64,000 nt of DNA from NCBI RefSeq assembly GCF_004114615.1, contig NZ_CP035300.1:1302001-1366000 (forward strand), in the 5' to 3' direction. The translations under genes and the position numbers were made by a program. The notes under the pieces are model-generated. The model made no database searches. It saw only the letters and a program-made list of their open reading frames with translations, and had not been told where the DNA came from. Below are positions 54,568-62,776 of this stretch, piece by piece. Every line of letters starts with the position of its first letter. Position 1 is the stretch's first letter. The DNA is from Dyella sp. M7H15-1 (GTDB lineage: Bacteria > Pseudomonadota > Gammaproteobacteria > Xanthomonadales > Rhodanobacteraceae).

Positions 54568-55869
54568 TCACGCGCTCGCCGGATCGAAATGCTTGGCAAT
54601 GCCTTGCCAGCACTGATAGTAATCGCGCTGCAATTGCGGCGCTTCCAGCGCCTGTTTGGTCGGGCGGATCACTTTGCGCGTTTCGAACATGAAAGCCATG
54701 GTGCCAGTGAGGTGATCGGGCTTGCTCACATCGGCAGCACTCGCTTTCTCGAAGCTCGCCGCATCCGGACCGTGGCCACTCATGCAATTGTGCAGACTGG
54801 CACCGCCCGGCGCGAAACCACCGGCCTTGGCGTCGTACACACCTTCGATCAGCCCCATGAATTCGCTGGCGATATTGCGATGGAAATACGGCGGACGGAA
54901 GGTGTGCTCGGCCACCAACCAGCGCGGCGGGAAGATCACGAAATCCACGTTCGCCGTACCATGCGTATCGCTGGGTGAGGTCAGCACGGTGAAAATCGAG
55001 GGATCGGGATGATCGACGCTAATCGAACCAACCGTATTGAAGTGCGTCAGGTCGTATTTGTAGGGCGCGTAGTTGCCGTGCCAAGCCACCACGTCCAGGG
55101 GCGAGTGATCCATGCGCGCTGACCACAGGTTGCCTTGGAACTTGGCGATCAGCTCGAAATCGCCTTCGACGTCTTCGTACGCCGCATGCGGGGTAAGGAA
55201 ATCACGTGGCAGCGCCATCGAGTTGGCGCCGATCGGCCCCAGGTCCGGCAGACGTAGCATGCCGCCGAAATTCTCGGCGACGTAACCGCGCGCTTCCTTG
55301 TCCAGCAACTCCACCCGGAAACGGATGCCGCGTGGCATCACGGCAATTTCCAGTGGCTTTATGTCCAGCACGCCCAGTTCGGTGGCAAGACGCAGGCGTC
55401 CGGACTGCGGCACGATCAGCAGTTCGCCATCCGCGTCGTAGAAAAAACGACCTTCCATCGAGCGGTTGGCCGCGTAGAGATGAATGCCGCAACCCGACTG
55501 CTCTGCCGCACTACCGTTGCCGGCTAGCGTGACCAGGCCATCGACGAAATCGGTGGGCTTGGCCGGCATCGGCCACGGGTCCCAGCGCAACTGATTCGGC
55601 GTGGCAGGCGCTTCGTCGAAGCGATTATGAAAACTGCCATGCACCAGTGCTTCGAACGGCCGATGCATGGCGGCAGGCCGGATGCGATACAACCAACTGC
55701 GGCGGTTGGTATGCCGTGGCGCGGTGAAGGCAGTGCCGGATAGCTGTTCGGCATACAGACCATGCGCAACGCGCTGCGGTGAGTTCTGCCCCGTAGGCAG
55801 CACACCGGGAATCGCTTCGCTGGCGAATTCATTCGAGAAGCCCGATTGGTAACCGTTCGATTGCATCAT
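54568..55869 (-). CDS. hmgA: Homogentisate 1,2-dioxygenase
   Basis: HmgA opens the ring of homogentisate to maleylacetoacetate using Fe(II). The 433 residues contain [25 protein letters not shown]-type segments, [60 protein letters not shown] and the iron-binding region [19 protein letters not shown] with [10 protein letters not shown]. It is upstream of fahA. The DUF559 cassette separates it from hppD. Confidence 0.96.
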   Translation of the reverse strand: MMQSNGYQSGFSNEFASEAIPGVLPTGQNSPQRVAHGLYAEQLSGTAFTAPRHTNRRSWLYRIRPAAMHRPFEALVHGSFHNRFDEAPATPNQLRWDPWPMPAKPTDFVDGLVTLAGNGSAAEQSGCGIHLYAANRSMEGRFFYDADGELLIVPQSGRLRLATELGVLDIKPLEIAVMPRGIRFRVELLDKEARGYVAENFGGMLRLPDLGPIGANSMALPRDFLTPHAAYEDVEGDFELIAKFQGNLWSARMDHSPLDVVAWHGNYAPYKYDLTHFNTVGSISVDHPDPSIFTVLTSPSDTHGTANVDFVIFPPRWLVAEHTFRPPYFHRNIASEFMGLIEGVYDAKAGGFAPGGASLHNCMSGHGPDAASFEKASAADVSKPDHLTGTMAFMFETRKVIRPTKQALEAPQLQRDYYQCWQGIAKHFDPASA

Positions 55870-55896
55870 GTTGTCACTCTATGCCGTATCCGAGCG

Positions 55897-55936
55897 CCCC
55901 TCTCCCTCTGGGAGAGGGGCTGGGGGTGAGGGTCCG
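55897..55936. repeat. CCCTCTCCC-type inverted repeat, left of the DUF559 gene
   Basis: CCCCTCTCCCTCTGGGAGAG forms a hairpin and is followed by GGGGCTGGGGGTGAGGGTCC. The same sequence occurs inverted at 56388-56426, so the two bracket the DUF559 gene as a pair of imperfect inverted repeats. Confidence 0.75.
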
Positions 55937-56041
55937 GGCGAAGCGCGCCAACCACTGCTTGCAGCAGCATTTGTCATCGCGCACTGATCGCACCTTCACC
56001 CAAACCAACCTCCGAGGGAGAAGAACTCAAGTTTCGAGGGC

Positions 56042-56383
56042 TTACAAGATTGCTTCAAGCACTGCTTCGGTTTGTTGTAGCACTTCGTTGTCCCAAAACC
56101 GCAAGATTTTCATGCCTTGCGATTGCAGGTACAACGTTCGACCTCTGTCCACTTCGAGGTTGTGTTGCGAGCCATCCAACTCAATCACCAGATGTTTCGC
56201 GTCACAGTAAAAATCGACAACGTAAGGTGGGATGGAGTGCTGCCGCCTAAACTTGTAGCCATTCAAGCGACCGCCGCGAAGGTAGTACCAGATTTTCTGC
56301 TCCGCTTCGGTTGCCGATTTTCGCAATTGCCGCGCGTTGTCTCGCGTTCTTGTCGGTAACGGTGGTTTGATGCGTTCTGGCAC
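56042..56383 (-). CDS. DUF559 endonuclease-like protein
   Basis: The 113-residue product has RQLRKSATEAEQKIWYYLRG, FRRQHSIPPYVVDFYC, LVIELDGSQH and a final RFWDNEVL, the DUF559 family pattern, related to Vsr-type endonucleases with a PD-(D/E)xK-like core (Asp of VDFYC, Glu of IELDG). Its substrate is unknown. It lies between hmgA and hppD, bracketed by inverted CCCTCTCCC repeats only 4 to 105 bases away, so the gene and repeats look like one inserted cassette. Confidence 0.85.
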   Translation of the reverse strand: MPERIKPPLPTRTRDNARQLRKSATEAEQKIWYYLRGGRLNGYKFRRQHSIPPYVVDFYCDAKHLVIELDGSQHNLEVDRGRTLYLQSQGMKILRFWDNEVLQQTEAVLEAIL

Positions 56384-56387
56384 TATC

Positions 56388-56426
56388 GGACCCTCATCCC
56401 AACCCCTCTCCCGAAGGGAGAGGGGC
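56388..56426. repeat. CCCTCTCCC-type inverted repeat, right of the DUF559 gene
   Basis: CGGACCCTCATCCCAACCCC is followed by a hairpin CCCTCTCCCGAAGGGAGAGG. It is the inverted counterpart of 55897-55936, and lies in the 52-base gap before hppD ends. Confidence 0.75.
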
Positions 56427-56435
56427 TTTCAGGCT

Positions 56436-57530
56436 TTAAAGCACGCCACGCTTCATTTGATCGCGCTCGATCGACTCAAACAGCGCCTGGAAGTTGCCTT
56501 CGCCGAAACCTTCGTTGCCCTTGCGCTGGATGATCTCGAAGAAGATCGGGCCGATATTGTTCTGGGTGAAGATTTGCAGCAGCTTGCGTTGTTTGGTTTC
56601 CGGATCGGCGTCCATCAGGATCTTGTTCTTGGCCAGGCGCGGCACATCCTCGCCGTGGTTGGGGATGCGCTGATCGATCACGTCGAAATAGGTATCGGGC
56701 GTATCCAGGAATTGCACGCCGCTTGCGCGCATCGCTTCGACCGTCTCGTAGATATTGTCGGTAAAGCAGGCGATGTGCTGGATGCCTTCGCCGTGATACG
56801 CGTCGAGGTATTCGTTGATCTGGCTCTTCGGATCGTTCGATTCATTCAGCGGAATGCGCACGATGCCATCCGGCGCAGTCATCGCCTTGGATACCAGGCC
56901 GGTCTTGACGCCCTTGATATCGAAATAGCGTATCTCTCGGAAATTGAACAAGCGCTCGTAGTAATCGGACCACTTCTGCATATTGCCGAAGTAGAGGTTG
57001 TGCGTGAGGTGGTCGATGAAGGTCAGACCGAAGCCGGTTGGGTGCTGATCGACGCCTGCTATCGGTGCGAAGTCGCCGTCGTAGATACTGCCCGCGTCGC
57101 CGTAGCGATCCACCAGATAAAGCATGCAGTCGCCGATGCCTTTGACTACCGGCGCATTCACGGCCTTGGTCTGGGCCTTGTCAGTGGATGCCTCGCCGCC
57201 CTGGGCCAGCACGGTCTTCAACACCTCATCCGCCGGCTTCTTGAAGCGGATCGCAAAACCACAGGCGCTGGGGCCATGCTTGGCAGCAAAGTCGGCGGCG
57301 AAGGAGTGGAGGTCTTCATTGACCAGGAAGTTCACACCACCCTGACGGTAGACCGTGATAGGACGCTGCTTGTGCTTGAGCACGGCGGTGAAACCCATGC
57401 TTTGGAAAAGCTTGTGCAGTTCGCCACTGCGACCGGCGGGTGCGGCAAATTCGACGAATTCAAAACCATCGATGCCCATGGGGTTTTCGAAGGTGGTGAC
57501 GTGCATGCCGAGATTGGGCTGGGCGTTCAT
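56436..57530 (-). CDS. hppD: 4-hydroxyphenylpyruvate dioxygenase
   Basis: HppD turns 4-hydroxyphenylpyruvate into homogentisate with Fe(II). The 364 residues have GIDGFEFVEFAAP, FTAVLKHKQRPITVYRQGGVNFLVN, the metal-binding His in FIDHLTHNLYF and GEGIQHIACFTDNIY, and the C-terminal IFTQNNIGPIFFEIIQRKGNEGFGEGNF with the ligand Glu. Upstream codons before ATG 57530 are not conserved. The MarR gene is divergent from it across 115 bases and probably controls it. Confidence 0.96.
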   Translation of the reverse strand: MNAQPNLGMHVTTFENPMGIDGFEFVEFAAPAGRSGELHKLFQSMGFTAVLKHKQRPITVYRQGGVNFLVNEDLHSFAADFAAKHGPSACGFAIRFKKPADEVLKTVLAQGGEASTDKAQTKAVNAPVVKGIGDCMLYLVDRYGDAGSIYDGDFAPIAGVDQHPTGFGLTFIDHLTHNLYFGNMQKWSDYYERLFNFREIRYFDIKGVKTGLVSKAMTAPDGIVRIPLNESNDPKSQINEYLDAYHGEGIQHIACFTDNIYETVEAMRASGVQFLDTPDTYFDVIDQRIPNHGEDVPRLAKNKILMDADPETKQRKLLQIFTQNNIGPIFFEIIQRKGNEGFGEGNFQALFESIERDQMKRGVL

Positions 57531-57645
57531 GACGCTCTCCTGACGTGAGTCCGATGCGCGACGGCGACCACGGCAGCGTGCCACCATCGGGATAAGGCCA
57601 TCGTTATAGTTACATGTGAAACTAATTGCAAGGAACACTGCCGCA
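57531..57645. promoter_or_regulatory. Divergent control region of hppD and the MarR gene
   Basis: The 115-base gap holds an A+T-rich stretch with AGTTACATGTGAAACT, which contains the palindromic core ACATGT flanked by an AGTT/AACT pair. It is a candidate MarR operator just upstream of the regulator start. Confidence 0.35.
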
Positions 57646-58119
57646 ATGTCAAATCCGCGTAAGCCGACTCCTGCTGGAGCCGAGCATGCCCCCCTAGAGC
57701 TGGAACATTTCCTGCCCTATCGGCTGTCGATCCTTTCCAACACGGTAAGCCAGGCGATTGCGGACGACTACCAACGAAAGTACGACCTCAGCGTGACCGA
57801 GTGGCGTGTGATGGCCGTATTAGCACGTTTCCACGGGCTATCCGCCCGGGAAGTTGCAGAACGCACGGCCATGGACAAGGTGGCGGTCAGCCGCGCCCTA
57901 GCCCGGCTGGTGGAGGCCAGACGCGTGCACCGCGATACGCACGACGGCGACAAACGCCGCTCCGTGCTGAGCCTTACCGAGGCTGGCTGGCTGATCCACG
58001 ACGATGTGGCGCCGATGGCCCGCGCCCGCGAGCGCGAGGTGCTGGAGAAACTGGACCAGGAAGAGCAGCACTGGCTGACCCGGATTCTGGACAAGCTCCA
58101 GCCAGTCTCAAAGAAGTGA
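57646..58119 (+). CDS. MarR-family regulator next to hppD
   Basis: The 157-residue frame has a MarR winged helix: LSVTEWRVMAVLARFHGLSAREVAERTAMDKVAVSRALARLVE with the RDTHDGDKRRSVLSLTEAG wing, and dimerisation helices at both ends (RLSILSNTVSQAIADDYQRKY). Divergence from hppD suggests it represses the tyrosine genes and responds to a pathway compound such as 4-hydroxyphenylpyruvate or homogentisate, as in the HpdR/HmgR-type regulators of other bacteria. ATG 57646 is the better start; ten upstream codons lie in the promoter region. Confidence 0.88.
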   Translation: MSNPRKPTPAGAEHAPLELEHFLPYRLSILSNTVSQAIADDYQRKYDLSVTEWRVMAVLARFHGLSAREVAERTAMDKVAVSRALARLVEARRVHRDTHDGDKRRSVLSLTEAGWLIHDDVAPMARAREREVLEKLDQEEQHWLTRILDKLQPVSKK

Positions 58120-58167
58120 TCCGAGATAAGCGTGGACAACGCGATGCCGTCGCCCACGTGCTGGTTT

Positions 58168-59682
58168 TTACTTCACACCATGCATCAAGCGATTCACCAA
58201 CGGTGAAATCAACAGCAGCAATACGCCTGAGCCAGCCAGGACATAGAAGCAGAAGGTGAAGCCGTTGAGCGCGGAAGCAGCGGTCATGCCCGTGGCGCCA
58301 CTGATATGCGAAGCCAGCATGCCGGACAAATTGCCACCGAGCGCCATGGACAGGAACCAGCCGCCAAGACCCAGGCCAACCAGACGCGGCGGCGCCAGCT
58401 TGGTCACCATCGACAGGCCGATCGGTGACAGGCACAGTTCGCCCACCGACTGGAACAGATAGCACGTCGCCAATGGCCAGAACGGAATCAAGCCACGCGG
58501 GTCGAGCAGATACGACAGCGCATAAATCAAGCTCACAAAGCCGATGCCGTTGAACACCAGGCCCAGGCCAAACTTGCGTGGGATGGAAGGCTCCTTGTGG
58601 CGCTTCGCCAGCCACCCCCAGACCAGCGCCGTCACCGGCGCAAAGACCACCACCCCGAGCGGCTCCATCGACTGGAACCAGCCCACTGGGAATACCCAGC
58701 CACCGAACATCTGCCGATTCACCATGTTCTCGGCCAGGAAGTTGAAGGTGGTGCCGAACAGGTAATAGAAGATCCAGAACAGTACGTTGAAGGCAAAAAT
58801 GATCAGCATCGCAATCACGCGATCGAGCTGCACGCGATCGTGCCGTACGGCTTCGCCGATCAGCACCATCACCATGCCAACGAACAGCACGCCCATCACC
58901 CATTGCAAGCCGACGGCGCCGAGCTTGGCGAGCAGCAGATAGGTCACCGGCACGGCAACCACCACACCCGCGACCACCTGCAGCATGCGCATGCGGCTCT
59001 CGCTGTCGGGCGTCGGACGCCCTACCCCGTGCAAGCCACGCCGCCCGAACCAGAACCACAGCAAGCTGAGCACCATGCCGATGCCTGCCGCCGCAAAGAC
59101 GATGTGGAAGTTCTGCTGCAGCGGTGTATCGGTGAAATAACTGGCCAGCCAGCCGGTCAGCAGCGGTGCCACTAACGCGCCGCAGTTGATGCCCATGTAG
59201 AACAACGTGAAGCCGCGATCGCGACGCTCGTCATCGCGCGCATACAGTTGTCCCACCATCGAGGAAATGTTCGGCTTGAACAACGAATCGCCCACGATCA
59301 CCATCGCCAGACCGAACAACAAGGCTTCACGGCTTGGAATCATCAGCACGAACAAGCCCGCCGCCATCACCACGGCGCCGAGCAGGATCGAGCGCTGGCA
59401 GCCGATCAGCTTGTCAGCCACATAACCGCCGAAGACGCCGAAAGCAAACGCCAGCGCAACGTAAGCACCGAAGATGCTGCTGGCCCAGCCCTGTCCAGCG
59501 GGATCGCCATGGTAAAACTGCGCCACCGCGTACAAGGTCAGTGACCAACTCAGGCTGTAATACGCGAAACGTTCCCAGAACTCCGTCATGAACAGCATCC
59601 ACAACGGACGCGGATGACCGAACAGTTGCGGAAAGTCCGGCGTGGCCTGAACGCCGGCTTCGGAATACTTGTTCACAGACAT
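58168..59682 (-). CDS. POT/PTR-family peptide transporter
   Basis: The 504-residue protein has about 14 membrane helices and the POT marks: EFWERFAYYSLSWSL (the ExxERFxYY signature), FGGYVADKLIGCQRSILLG, GDSLFKPNISSMVGQLY and FTLFYMGINCGALVAPLLTGWL (FYxxINxG motif). It imports di- and tripeptides with protons at the inner membrane. ATG 59682 is chosen since the family starts a few residues before HPRPLWMLF; 70 upstream codons are unsupported. Its closeness to the tyrosine genes suggests use of peptides as amino acid source. Confidence 0.92.
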   Translation of the reverse strand: MSVNKYSEAGVQATPDFPQLFGHPRPLWMLFMTEFWERFAYYSLSWSLTLYAVAQFYHGDPAGQGWASSIFGAYVALAFAFGVFGGYVADKLIGCQRSILLGAVVMAAGLFVLMIPSREALLFGLAMVIVGDSLFKPNISSMVGQLYARDDERRDRGFTLFYMGINCGALVAPLLTGWLASYFTDTPLQQNFHIVFAAAGIGMVLSLLWFWFGRRGLHGVGRPTPDSESRMRMLQVVAGVVVAVPVTYLLLAKLGAVGLQWVMGVLFVGMVMVLIGEAVRHDRVQLDRVIAMLIIFAFNVLFWIFYYLFGTTFNFLAENMVNRQMFGGWVFPVGWFQSMEPLGVVVFAPVTALVWGWLAKRHKEPSIPRKFGLGLVFNGIGFVSLIYALSYLLDPRGLIPFWPLATCYLFQSVGELCLSPIGLSMVTKLAPPRLVGLGLGGWFLSMALGGNLSGMLASHISGATGMTAASALNGFTFCFYVLAGSGVLLLLISPLVNRLMHGVK

Positions 59683-59806
59683 ACCCCAGGGATTGAACTG
59701 GGAAGATGTAACGGCCAAGTGCATGTAAGTCAAACACATTACAGCATCTTTACTCATGCGCAAACGTGTTTGTGCCAGATTGACCGCCGACGTTGCGTAA
59801 AAGCAC

Positions 59807-59876
59807 GTAGGTTGTTGGGATGCAAACCCCAACAATGCCCCACACACATCATGTTGGGTTTTGCACCCCAACCTAC
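59807..59876. repeat. REP-like inverted pair before the IS200-type element
   Basis: GTAGGTTGTTGGGATGCAAA is mirrored by a TTGCACCCCAACCTAC unit ending at 59876. It belongs to the same class as the pair at 17190-17250. The 380-base gap between the POT gene and the IS200 transposase otherwise holds only the element's left hairpins. Confidence 0.7.
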
Positions 59877-60001
59877 GCGGATCGCTTCGCAAGACTTGCC
59901 CGCTTCAGACATTCGACCTTTCCTGGATAGTCGTGCGCGAAAACGGGAATAACGGCGAGACAGGACTTTCCCAGGAACTTAAAGGGCGCTTAAGTAAGTA
60001 T

Positions 60002-60601
60002 CCCCCGGCAAAGCCGGGGGCTTTATTGGGTGAGCCCCTCAAAGGGGCGATAACAGCGTGAGCCGCCTGAAGGCGGCGGGCTACACGCCCAGCTTCATCT
60101 CGTCGTAACGTTCATCCTCTTGCTCTTGGTTTCGGATGTATGCCCTCACCATCGCTTCGTCCAAGCCCACCGTCGAGACGAAATAGCCTCGTGCCCAAAA
60201 CGACTCCCCAGTGAAGTTTCGATTCCGTCCTCCGAACTTGCGCGCAATGGTGATGGCACTCTTACCCTTGAGGTAACCCACCACGTTCGACACTGCATAC
60301 TTCGGCGGAATGCTGATGCACATGTGAATGTGGTCGCTCATCAGGTGGCCTTCCACAATCTGCGATTCCTTGTGCGAAGCCAACTCGTGGAAGACCTCGT
60401 CCAAGTGCTTGCGTAACTCTCCAAACACCTGCTTCTTTCTCCGCTTGGGAATGAACACCACGCGGTACTTACAGTCCCAACGGGCATGACTCAAGCTTTG
60501 ATACTCTTTCATCGTGAACCTCGTCTCTTGGTCGAGATTTCAGGTTCACTACGACCGCCGTATAGGTCAAACCTTGGTGAGTCCCCCGGCAAAGCCGGGG
60601 G
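60002..60601 (-). mobile_element. IS200/IS605-type element with flanking hairpins
   Basis: The transposase gene is flanked by the same hairpin in the same orientation, CCCCCGGCAAAGCCGGGGG at 60002-60020 and 60583-60601. Two more short hairpins lie inside the left end (60034-60048 and 60063-60078). There are no terminal inverted repeats of the usual kind, as expected for Y1 single-strand transposition. The borders beyond the hairpins are not fixed. Confidence 0.75.
60081..60512 (-). CDS. tnpA: IS200-like Y1 transposase
   Basis: A 143-residue HUH single-strand transposase: LSHARWDCKYRVVFIPKRRKK start, the HUH motif in MSDHIHMCISIPP, and the nucleophile Tyr in MVRAYIRNQEQ. Length fits IS200/IS605 TnpA and related REP-associated transposases (RAYT). 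The frame is intact, so it may be active. The surrounding hairpins would be its recognition sites. No TnpB lies next to it. Confidence 0.9.
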   Translation of the reverse strand: MKEYQSLSHARWDCKYRVVFIPKRRKKQVFGELRKHLDEVFHELASHKESQIVEGHLMSDHIHMCISIPPKYAVSNVVGYLKGKSAITIARKFGGRNRNFTGESFWARGYFVSTVGLDEAMVRAYIRNQEQEDERYDEMKLGV

Positions 60602-60632
60602 CTTACCTCATTCTGAGTTAGTGCCATTGCGG

Positions 60633-62744
60633 TTAAGGCAACGCTGAATAAGGCTCCTCTTTATTCTTCTTCGGCCCAGCCTTACGAAGCAACTTTTCCA
60701 CTGCTTCACTGGTGGCATCGGTCGAACTTTCCGGGCAGATAAATGGATACTCCCGATCGTCGATGATCGGCTCAATGCCGAAGAAATCGTTGAGCACCGA
60801 TTCCGAGGTGCAGTAAGCACCTTCCACCCACGCTTGGTCGTTCGAATACGCCTCGCCGACGATGAAGATATCGGCATCCGCCCTTTCGATCAGTTGCGAG
60901 GGTTTGCGGATCTTGCGTTGCACATCGCCGATATCGAAATGCGGCGCCCATTCGTGATAGCCGGCATTGAACGGGGGCAGTGACCAATCCATGTAAGCGG
61001 CCTGCAACGGTTCGGGCACGGCGCTGAAGTCCGTATTGGGGCCGAAATGGAGTTCCGCCAGCATTTTGCGCAGCATCTTTACCATGCGCGCCGGTACCTT
61101 GCGTGGCCCCTCCAGGGGCTGCGTATCGGCCGAACTCGGTATCTCGCGCTGACGCTTGGGGCCCAGTTCCAATTCCCGCCAGAACTCGGTGTTGTCCTCG
61201 TCGTCATAACTGGCAAGGATGCCGTAGATGGGTTGTTTCTTCGGCTCGGTCGCGTTGTTGCCGAAATACACCACCATGCGAATGGGCGAGTTGCTCACGC
61301 TCGGTCCAATGGTGTTGTTGCGTGAGAGCGCGGCCAACTGCTTGGTCTGGGCAATCGTCAATGCCTGCTCGGTCATGCTCTCGATCGCCCCCACCATATC
61401 CGTCGCCGATGTGTAAGGCACGTCGACCAACGTCAGCATCGCCTTTAGTGTAGTGGCCGGAAATTTCTGCGCGCGGAGCTGGGCAATGGTGTCAGGCGTG
61501 ATCGTGTAGCCGACGATCTGTGCGGGATAAGGAGCCGGATTGTCGATGTCGGGCGCCCACCATGGCTGATCGAAGAACATGCCTACCTTGTACGACGGCT
61601 GCATGATTGTCGATTCCAAATAAAGGTTCACCTTCTCGTGGTTGAGCACATCCACTTCGCCATGTGTCGGCAAGCGGAAACGCGTGGCTTGTGCCACCAG
61701 ATCGATCGCCGCACGGGGCATCGCCATCCACGCCGCATCGGCCACGCCCGAGCCGGTGGCGATATTGGGGCTGTCGCGATGTGCGTAGGTAAACACTGCC
61801 TTGCCCAATTTCGCCAGGATCGAATGAAGACGTGTATCAGGGTGATAACGGAACTCGATGCCCTTGGCCTTGGCAAGCTTCACGACCTCATCGAATAAGG
61901 CATTGAACATCCCCGAGTAGCCTATCGATAGCGTGCGATACTGGCTTCCCGGTGTGAACTCGTTATTGATGTTGAACGACACGCCGGCATGCGTGTTGAT
62001 GACATTGGAACTATAGCCGTTGCCATCGGCGGCGTAATCGTAGCCTTCTGCGCCCAATTGATCGTAGAGCAGATTCCAATAACCGATATCCTTCAGATAG
62101 TCGCCCTGCTGGAAGATGCTCGATGCCGGCAACTGCGCGGTGATCCTTCCATTCTGATAGAAGCGACACCAATCGCGACGGGTGAAATCCGCCCACGGCT
62201 TGGTCGTAGCCAGGTCTTGCACCGTAGTAAAACCCTGATCGGGCGTCGTGCTGGCGCCGAAATTGTTCACTGTGTAAGGCGCGGGTGTGTTGGAGCCAAT
62301 GGCATCCAAATAAAAATTCCGCGAACGCAGGTAGAACAACTGATTATTGGTGACGTTGAACGGCACCGAATATTTTTCCAGCCCCAGCTTGGAGATCACC
62401 GTGCTGACCACGCGATGGCCTGGCGCGAGGCCATTGTTCGGTTCCGGAAAAGCCTTGCTCGGAGCGCTATCCCAGTAGGAGTAGCGCATACCGCCCAGCT
62501 CGACATACGAATCGGTCTTGTCGTTATTGTAGTGCCAGGTGCAGACACGAGCACCGGCCGCGCGGGTGCCTGGATGACGTTTGGAGAAGTCGTAGCGCCC
62601 CCAATCGTACAGCTCCAGCACGTCACCCTTCTTCAGTTGTTTCGAAGCGAATTTGGCTTTTTTGCATTGGCCTTCCAGCAAGCGCCACGCGGTGTACAGA
62701 CCGGCCGCGCCGGCGCCAAAAATCGAATAGATTTTCTGTGCCAT
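60633..62744 (-). CDS. FAD-dependent amine oxidase-like protein
   Basis: The 703-residue product begins SIFGAGAAGLYTAWRLLEG, an FAD-binding GxGxxG motif, then ELGGMRYSYW (the RxGG/GG-like motif of amine oxidases) and ends with FIVGEAYSNDQAWVEGAYCTSES, the second FAD contact with the motif VEGA. The middle is large and partly unique. Likely it oxidises an amino acid or amine with oxygen. There is no signal peptide. Substrate is unknown; L-amino acid oxidases of similar size exist. The ThDP enzyme is 32 bases upstream. The YSALP end comes from a shared 20-bp sequence. Confidence 0.8.
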   Translation of the reverse strand: MAQKIYSIFGAGAAGLYTAWRLLEGQCKKAKFASKQLKKGDVLELYDWGRYDFSKRHPGTRAAGARVCTWHYNNDKTDSYVELGGMRYSYWDSAPSKAFPEPNNGLAPGHRVVSTVISKLGLEKYSVPFNVTNNQLFYLRSRNFYLDAIGSNTPAPYTVNNFGASTTPDQGFTTVQDLATTKPWADFTRRDWCRFYQNGRITAQLPASSIFQQGDYLKDIGYWNLLYDQLGAEGYDYAADGNGYSSNVINTHAGVSFNINNEFTPGSQYRTLSIGYSGMFNALFDEVVKLAKAKGIEFRYHPDTRLHSILAKLGKAVFTYAHRDSPNIATGSGVADAAWMAMPRAAIDLVAQATRFRLPTHGEVDVLNHEKVNLYLESTIMQPSYKVGMFFDQPWWAPDIDNPAPYPAQIVGYTITPDTIAQLRAQKFPATTLKAMLTLVDVPYTSATDMVGAIESMTEQALTIAQTKQLAALSRNNTIGPSVSNSPIRMVVYFGNNATEPKKQPIYGILASYDDEDNTEFWRELELGPKRQREIPSSADTQPLEGPRKVPARMVKMLRKMLAELHFGPNTDFSAVPEPLQAAYMDWSLPPFNAGYHEWAPHFDIGDVQRKIRKPSQLIERADADIFIVGEAYSNDQAWVEGAYCTSESVLNDFFGIEPIIDDREYPFICPESSTDATSEAVEKLLRKAGPKKNKEEPYSALP

Positions 62745-62776
62745 GGTCAGATCCTTCGATAATGGGAATGCACGCT

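Noticed and set aside
56337-57548. 403-codon frame antisense to hppD
   Set aside because: Shadow frame across hppD and its flanking repeat.
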